Shown here: positions 12,284-15,789 of the stretch, one piece after another
Numbering within the stretch: the first letter of the stretch is position 1
Layout of the letters: every line of letters starts with the position of its first letter
Assembly: GCA_016206635.1 (NCBI GenBank)
Contig: JACQRF010000062.1
Span: forward strand, 1 to 15,789
Origin: Candidatus Omnitrophota bacterium
GTDB lineage: Bacteria; Omnitrophota; Gorgyraeia; 1-14-0-20-64-10; JACQQZ01
DNA length: 15,789 nt
Reading direction: 5' to 3'
Made by a program: the position numbers and the translations under genes
The notes under the pieces: generated by a model
Told to the model about the DNA's origin: nothing
The model's input: only the letters and a program-made list of their open reading frames with translations
Database searches by the model: none

Positions 12284-14088
12284 GCGGGGGAGAGGGACAC
12301 GGGTGAGGAGAGCAAATCGCAATGCCCCTCACGGACGTGGTGCTCGAACTCCTCACGGAACTTCCGGATGTATGACTGGATCGGCCACGCCGCCGCGTCG
12401 GCGAAGACGCAGATGGTTTTGCCCTCCATGTTGCCGGCCACCGACAAGAGGGTGTCAAGATCGCCGGGCCGCCCGTCCCCCCGGAGGATTCGCGAGAGGA
12501 TCTTGTAGGCCCAGCCGGTCCCTTCGCGGCACGGGGAGCATTGGCCGCACGACTCGTGCGCGAAAAACTTCGCAGCGGTCGCCAGCGCCTTCACCATGCA
12601 GGTGGTATCGTCCATCACGATCACGCCGCCCGACCCGGCCATCGTCCCGGCCGCCGCCAGCGAGTCGAAGTCCATCGCCACATCAATTTCCTGCGCCGTC
12701 AGAATCTTGGCCGAGATCCCGCCGGGCACGACGGCTTTCAGCGGCCGCCCGGCCCGCACCCCGCCGGCCCGCTCAATCAACGACCGCAGGGTCACGCCGG
12801 CCGAGGCTTCGTAAATCCCCGGCCGCTCAACGTGGCCGCAGAGGCTGAACAGGCGCATGCCCCCCTGCTTCGGCGTGCCGAGGCCCGCGAACCACGCGGC
12901 CCCTCGGCGGATGATCGGCGGCACCGAGGCGAGGGTCTCCACGTTGTTCACGATCGTCGGGCTGGCGAACAGGCCGGAGATCGCCGGGAACGGCGGCTTC
13001 AGCCGCGGGAATCCCTTGCCCCCTTCGAGCGACGTCAGCAGCGCCGTCTCCTCGCCACAAATGTAGGCGCCGGCCCCGCGGTGCACGGTCACGTCCCACT
13101 CCCACCGGCCCTGCACGCCGCGGCCGACCCACCCGCGGGCGCGCGCCTCCTCGACGGCGCGGCAAAACCGCTGGTAGGCTTCGACGTATTCCCCTCGGAT
13201 ATAGATGTAGGCCTTGTGCGAGCCGATCGCGTAGGCGGCAATCAGCATCCCTTCCAGCACGGCGTGCGGGTCCCGCTCGAGCAGGTAGCGATCCTTGAAG
13301 GTCCCCGGCTCCCCTTCGTCGGCGTTCACGACGAGATACACCGGTTTCGGGGAGCTTTTGGGAATAAACGACCACTTTTTGCCGGTTGGGAAGCCGGCGC
13401 CGCCCAGGCCGCGCAGGTTGGCGCGCATCACCTCATCAATCACTTGTTGCGGCGTCATCGTCGTCAGCGCCTGCTTCGCCGCCTCGTAGCCGCCGTCGGC
13501 CACGTAGGCATCATACCAGGCGCCGCCGGCCTGGCTGAATCGGCGGGAGAGAATCCCCTCGCCCTCTCTCCCTCTCCCCTGAGGGGAGAGGGACGGGGTG
13601 AGGGGTGCGAGGGTCGGATCTTCCAGCAGCCGGTCCACGGCGGCGCGGTCGAGCGGGCCGACGTACCGGTCGTTGACCTGCGCCATCGGCGCGATCTCGC
13701 AGGCGCAGAGACATTCCACCGACGAGAGGGTGAATGTGCCGTCCGGCGTTGTCTGGCCGACGTCAATCCCCAGCCGCTCCGTGAGGCAGGCCAGCACCGA
13801 CTCTGCCCCGCGGAGCACGCAGGGGAGGTTCGTGCAGACTTGAATGTGGCAGCGGCCAATCGCCTTCGCGCGGTACATCGTGTAAAAGGTGACCACTTCA
13901 TGGACGTGCGACGGCGCGACGCCGGTTTTGTCGCTCACCCACTGCTCCCCCTCGGGCGGGATGCACCCGACCCGCCCCTGGACCAGATGCAGCAACGGCA
14001 GCATTGCCGCCTTCCGCTGATCATAGCGGGCCAAGATCTCCGCGGCCGGCGGGTCCAGCGACGCCCAGTCCACCGCCGCCGGGCTCAT
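12271..14088 (-). CDS. nuoEF: NADH-quinone oxidoreductase NuoE-NuoF fusion, joined through a palindromic repeat
   Basis: One continuous frame of 605 residues holding both NADH-dehydrogenase module subunits. Residues 1-160 are NuoE: thioredoxin-like [2Fe-2S] domain, ligands Cys85, 90, 126 and 130 (CTNLPC and CLCAC). Residues 179 onward are NuoF, beginning at ILSRRF: NADH/FMN site GLGGAGFPTGKKW (228-239), NADEGEPGTFKDRYL (255-269), GAGAYICGEETALL (338-351), and the N3 [4Fe-4S] ligands Cys514, 517, 520 (SCGQCSPC) and Cys560. The linker of about 18 residues (161-178) is the translated family A repeat. No ATG, GTG or TTG lies near the expected NuoF start, so separate translation looks unlikely. 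The C-terminal LLSSPVSLSPACPH comes from half copy A4. ATG 14088 overlaps the nuoD stop (ATGA) and has GGGGAG eight bases upstream. Fused E-F proteins are known in HoxF of NAD-linked hydrogenases, but the complex I neighbours make this NuoEF. Confidence 0.93.
   Translation of the reverse strand: MSPAAVDWASLDPPAAEILARYDQRKAAMLPLLHLVQGRVGCIPPEGEQWVSDKTGVAPSHVHEVVTFYTMYRAKAIGRCHIQVCTNLPCVLRGAESVLACLTERLGIDVGQTTPDGTFTLSSVECLCACEIAPMAQVNDRYVGPLDRAAVDRLLEDPTLAPLTPSLSPQGRGREGEGILSRRFSQAGGAWYDAYVADGGYEAAKQALTTMTPQQVIDEVMRANLRGLGGAGFPTGKKWSFIPKSSPKPVYLVVNADEGEPGTFKDRYLLERDPHAVLEGMLIAAYAIGSHKAYIYIRGEYVEAYQRFCRAVEEARARGWVGRGVQGRWEWDVTVHRGAGAYICGEETALLTSLEGGKGFPRLKPPFPAISGLFASPTIVNNVETLASVPPIIRRGAAWFAGLGTPKQGGMRLFSLCGHVERPGIYEASAGVTLRSLIERAGGVRAGRPLKAVVPGGISAKILTAQEIDVAMDFDSLAAAGTMAGSGGVIVMDDTTCMVKALATAAKFFAHESCGQCSPCREGTGWAYKILSRILRGDGRPGDLDTLLSVAGNMEGKTICVFADAAAWPIQSYIRKFREEFEHHVREGHCDLLSSPVSLSPACPH
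12286..12312 (-). repeat. Family A palindromic repeat, half copy A4 (nuoF-nuoG junction)
   Basis: The plus strand reads GGGGAGAGGGAC followed by ACGGGTGAGGAG, matching the right half of copy A3 (13583-13605) with a few changes; the other half is absent. It encodes the last residues of NuoEF (SSPVSLSP) and directly precedes the nuoG ATG. Confidence 0.7.
13555..13605 (-). repeat. Family A palindromic repeat, copy A3 (inside the nuoE-nuoF fusion)
   Basis: 51 bases with the perfect inverted repeat at 13570-13592 (arms CCCTCTCCCCT / AGGGGAGAGGG). On the minus strand it reads in frame as TPSLSPQGRGREGEG. That frame differs from the one used in nuoM and nuoI. Confidence 0.9.
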
Positions 14089-15422
14089 CGGTCCAACTCC
14101 CCGCCGATCATATTGATCGAGCCGAATGTCGGGACGACGTCGGCCATCATGTCGCCGGCCAGCAGCATCGGCAGCGCCGCCATCATCGGCAGGCACGGCG
14201 GCCGGCACCGCACGCGGTACGGCTTGTCGGTCCCATCGCTGACGACGTAGAACCCCAGCTCCCCGTTGGCCCCCTCGACCGCCTGGTAGACCTCCCCCTG
14301 CGGCGGGCGGATCCCGTGGCCGTACATCACCAATTTGAAGTGGTTCATCAAGCCTTCGATGTTGCCGTAGGTATCGTCTTTCGGCGGCAGCAGCGCCCGC
14401 TTCTCCGGCGCATTCACCCGTTGGTGGAATATTTTATTGCTGCCTTCCAGCGTCGGGTCGGTGACCGGCTGGGTCCCGGCAATTTCCGGAATCCGCCCCA
14501 TCTTCGCCGCATCCACCATCTCGGCCGCGGCGATCGGCCGCCCGTGCTCGTCAACTTGGATCGGCCCGCCGGGGATCTGCGCCAGGCACTGCTCGATGAT
14601 CCGCATGCTCTGCGCCATCTCCTCCATGCGGCAGAAATACCGGTCGAGGTTGTCGCCGTGCTGCCCGAGCGGCACCTCGAACGACAGGCGATCATAGACC
14701 AGGTAGGGGGTTTGTTTCCGGACGTCGAAATTCACGCCGGTCGAGCGCAGGAACGGCCCGGTGATCCCGTAGGCCAGCGCATCGGCCGCCGAGATCCGCC
14801 CGGTCCCCTTCATCCGGTCGACGAAGATCCGGTTGCGCGTCAGGAGCGTGTCGCACTCGGCGAGGACCTCGCGCGTCTGCCGGAGCGCCAGCCGCGCCCG
14901 CTCCTCAAAGCCCGCCGGGAGATCCGCCTTCACGCCGCCCACCCGGCAGTAGCTGATCGTCAGGCGCGCCCCGGTCACCTGCTCCACCAGCTCCCAGAGA
15001 TACTCGCGGGCCTTGATCATATAGAGGAACACGGTGAACGCCCCCAGCTCCATCGCCGACGCCCCGATGCACGTCAGATGATCGGTGATGCGGGAGATCT
15101 CGGACATCAGCACGCGGAGATACTGGCCCCGCTCCGGGACTGTGATGCCCATGAGCTTTTCGATCGCCAAACAGTAGCCGACGTTGTTGATGAGCGGGGA
15201 GACGTAGTTCAAGCGGTCGGTGTAGGGGATCGCGTGGTTGTACCCCCCTTGCTCGCACATCTTCTCGAAGCCGCGGTGCAGGTAGCCGATCTCGACGTCG
15301 GCCCCCTTGACCGTCTCGCCGTCGAGCTGGAGCACGATCCGGATGATCCCGTGCATCGCCGGGTGCGCCGGCCCGACGTTGAGCAGCAGGTCGCGGGTCT
15401 GGTACTCAGTCGCCATCTCCAT
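14085..15422 (-). CDS. nuoD: NADH-quinone oxidoreductase subunit D
   Basis: 445 residues, longer than the roughly 400 usual for the family. NuoD, a relative of the NiFe-hydrogenase large subunit, forms the quinone head-group site with NuoB. Visible: NVGPAHPAMHG (His20, His24), IGYLHRGFEK, DRLNYVSPLINNVGY with the site tyrosine (Tyr74), RITDHL, GARLTISYCRVGGV, GPFLRSTGVNFDVRK, PPKDDTYGNIEGLMNHFKLVM, and the end PTFGSINMIGGELDR. Between PGGPIQVD and LLPPKDD there is an extra loop of roughly 50 residues (about 293-345) not found in E. coli-type NuoD. I saw no palindrome in its DNA, so it looks like a clade feature, not a repeat insertion. The start overlaps the nuoC TAA by one base (TAATG); an ATG two codons later is possible. 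Confidence 0.97.
   Translation of the reverse strand: MEMATEYQTRDLLLNVGPAHPAMHGIIRIVLQLDGETVKGADVEIGYLHRGFEKMCEQGGYNHAIPYTDRLNYVSPLINNVGYCLAIEKLMGITVPERGQYLRVLMSEISRITDHLTCIGASAMELGAFTVFLYMIKAREYLWELVEQVTGARLTISYCRVGGVKADLPAGFEERARLALRQTREVLAECDTLLTRNRIFVDRMKGTGRISAADALAYGITGPFLRSTGVNFDVRKQTPYLVYDRLSFEVPLGQHGDNLDRYFCRMEEMAQSMRIIEQCLAQIPGGPIQVDEHGRPIAAAEMVDAAKMGRIPEIAGTQPVTDPTLEGSNKIFHQRVNAPEKRALLPPKDDTYGNIEGLMNHFKLVMYGHGIRPPQGEVYQAVEGANGELGFYVVSDGTDKPYRVRCRPPCLPMMAALPMLLAGDMMADVVPTFGSINMIGGELDR
14097..14102 (-). promoter_or_regulatory. Shine-Dalgarno site of nuoEF
   Basis: GGGGAG on the minus strand, eight bases before ATG 14088. It fixes this ATG as the start; the upstream ATG at 14208 in the same frame would lie deep inside nuoD. 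Confidence 0.6.
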
Positions 15423-15789
15423 TAGTTGGCCGGCCCGATCAGCGGCTGCCGCCGGTTCACCGGATAATCCTTGCGCAACGGGTGACCCTCGAACTCCTCA
15501 TACATCAGGAGGCGCTTGAGGTCCGGGTGGCCGAGAAACCGGATGCCGAACATGTCCCACACCTCGCGCTCGAACCAGTTGGCGGCCGGCCACAACCGGG
15601 TCAGCGACTCCACCATCGGGTCATGCCCCGGCACGGGGACTTTCAGGCGCACCCGCCGGTTGTACTCCAGTGAATAGAGGTGATAGACCACCTCAAACCG
15701 CGGGGACGCTCCACTTTGGGCCACACCAGGTGGCTGGGGTGTACCCAAGTGGAGCGGCCCCAAGTCCACGGCGGTCTCATATACACAAC
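15422..15789 (-). CDS. nuoC: NADH-quinone oxidoreductase subunit C, C-terminal part, with a hairpin-encoded insert
   Basis: The frame is open to the right edge, so the gene is cut; 121 residues are visible. NuoC is the 30-kDa subunit of the connecting arm. The family signature is clear: RFEVVYHLYSLEYNRRVRLKV, then WPAANWFEREVWDMFGIRF, GHPDLKRLLMYEEFEGHPLRKDYP. It is a separate gene from nuoD, overlapping by one base, unlike the fused nuoCD of E. coli. Just before RFEVVYH, the conserved AVD strand is followed by about 20 residues (from LGPLHLGTP to AQSGAS) where relatives have a short turn; these are encoded by a 50-bp inverted repeat. A GTG at 15769 lies within the frame but is too late to be the real start, because the AVD element precedes it. 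Confidence 0.92.
   Translation of the reverse strand, partial: CVYETAVDLGPLHLGTPQPPGVAQSGASPRFEVVYHLYSLEYNRRVRLKVPVPGHDPMVESLTRLWPAANWFEREVWDMFGIRFLGHPDLKRLLMYEEFEGHPLRKDYPVNRRQPLIGPAN
15707..15756. repeat. 50-bp palindrome (family C) inside nuoC
   Basis: Perfect 10-bp outer arms CGCTCCACTT (15707-15716) and AAGTGGAGCG (15747-15756). The pairing continues inward, with one small bulge, between TGGGCCACACC and GGTGTACCCA around a short loop. It is translated in nuoC without a stop. Only one copy is in the window, so repeat status is inferred from its form. Confidence 0.75.

Noticed and set aside
12271..14088. HoxF-type NAD-reducing hydrogenase subunit instead of NuoEF.
   Set aside because: It is flanked by nuoD and nuoG with overlapping ends, no hydrogenase genes are nearby, and the linker is a palindromic repeat, not a HoxF interdomain segment.
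12541..14250. A 569-codon open frame on the plus strand opposite nuoEF.
   Set aside because: Antisense shadow of a conserved gene; Arg/Gly/Pro-rich with no domain.

Overview
The window is a gene-dense, high-GC bacterial chromosome segment dominated by respiratory complex I (NADH:quinone oxidoreductase). It carries 13 of the 14 canonical Nuo modules or parts of them: the C-terminal part of NuoC, then D, E, F, G, H, I, J, K, L, M and N. NuoA, NuoB and the start of NuoC lie beyond the right edge. NuoG has the full set of FeS ligands and the genes are tightly overlapped, which fits an aerobic or facultatively respiring bacterium. The phylum cannot be fixed by eye. The protein style and the abundant GC-rich palindromic repeats suggest an uncultivated lineage of the Nitrospirota, Methylomirabilota or Acidobacteriota type, but this is only an impression.

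Layout. At the left, on the minus strand, is an operon of a split transketolase (N-terminal half 2023-1142, C-terminal half 1137-178) followed by the start of a metallo-beta-lactamase-fold hydrolase (165-1, cut by the edge). A 78-base gap (2024-2101) separates it from a plus-strand operon nuoJKLMN (2102-7776). That gap holds two back-to-back sigma70-type promoters whose -35/-10 elements are interlocked. From the right edge, on the minus strand, run nuoC (partial), nuoD, a fused nuoEF, nuoG, nuoH, nuoI and an aldo/keto reductase (15789-7773). The two nuo blocks therefore converge instead of forming one A-to-N operon. The convergent genes nuoN and the reductase even share the bases CTAG as part of their stop codons. 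Nuo genes within each block overlap by 1 to 13 bases. There is no gene-free stretch longer than 80 bases and no RNA gene was seen.

What stands out is a set of palindromic repeats placed inside complex I reading frames. Family A is about 50 bp, built on the arms CCCTCTCCCCT / AGGGGAGAGGG. It occurs at the 3' end of nuoM, the 3' end of nuoI, the nuoE-nuoF junction (where it is read through and fuses the two proteins) and, as a half copy, at the nuoF-nuoG junction. Family B (GGGGACTGTCCCC doublets) occurs twice inside nuoG. A third, unrelated 50-bp hairpin lies inside nuoC. All are translated without breaking the frame. Every family A copy has the same orientation relative to its host gene, the one with no stop codon in its centre. 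Other points are a NuoM that lacks the lysine of its central proton half-channel and the interlocked divergent promoters.
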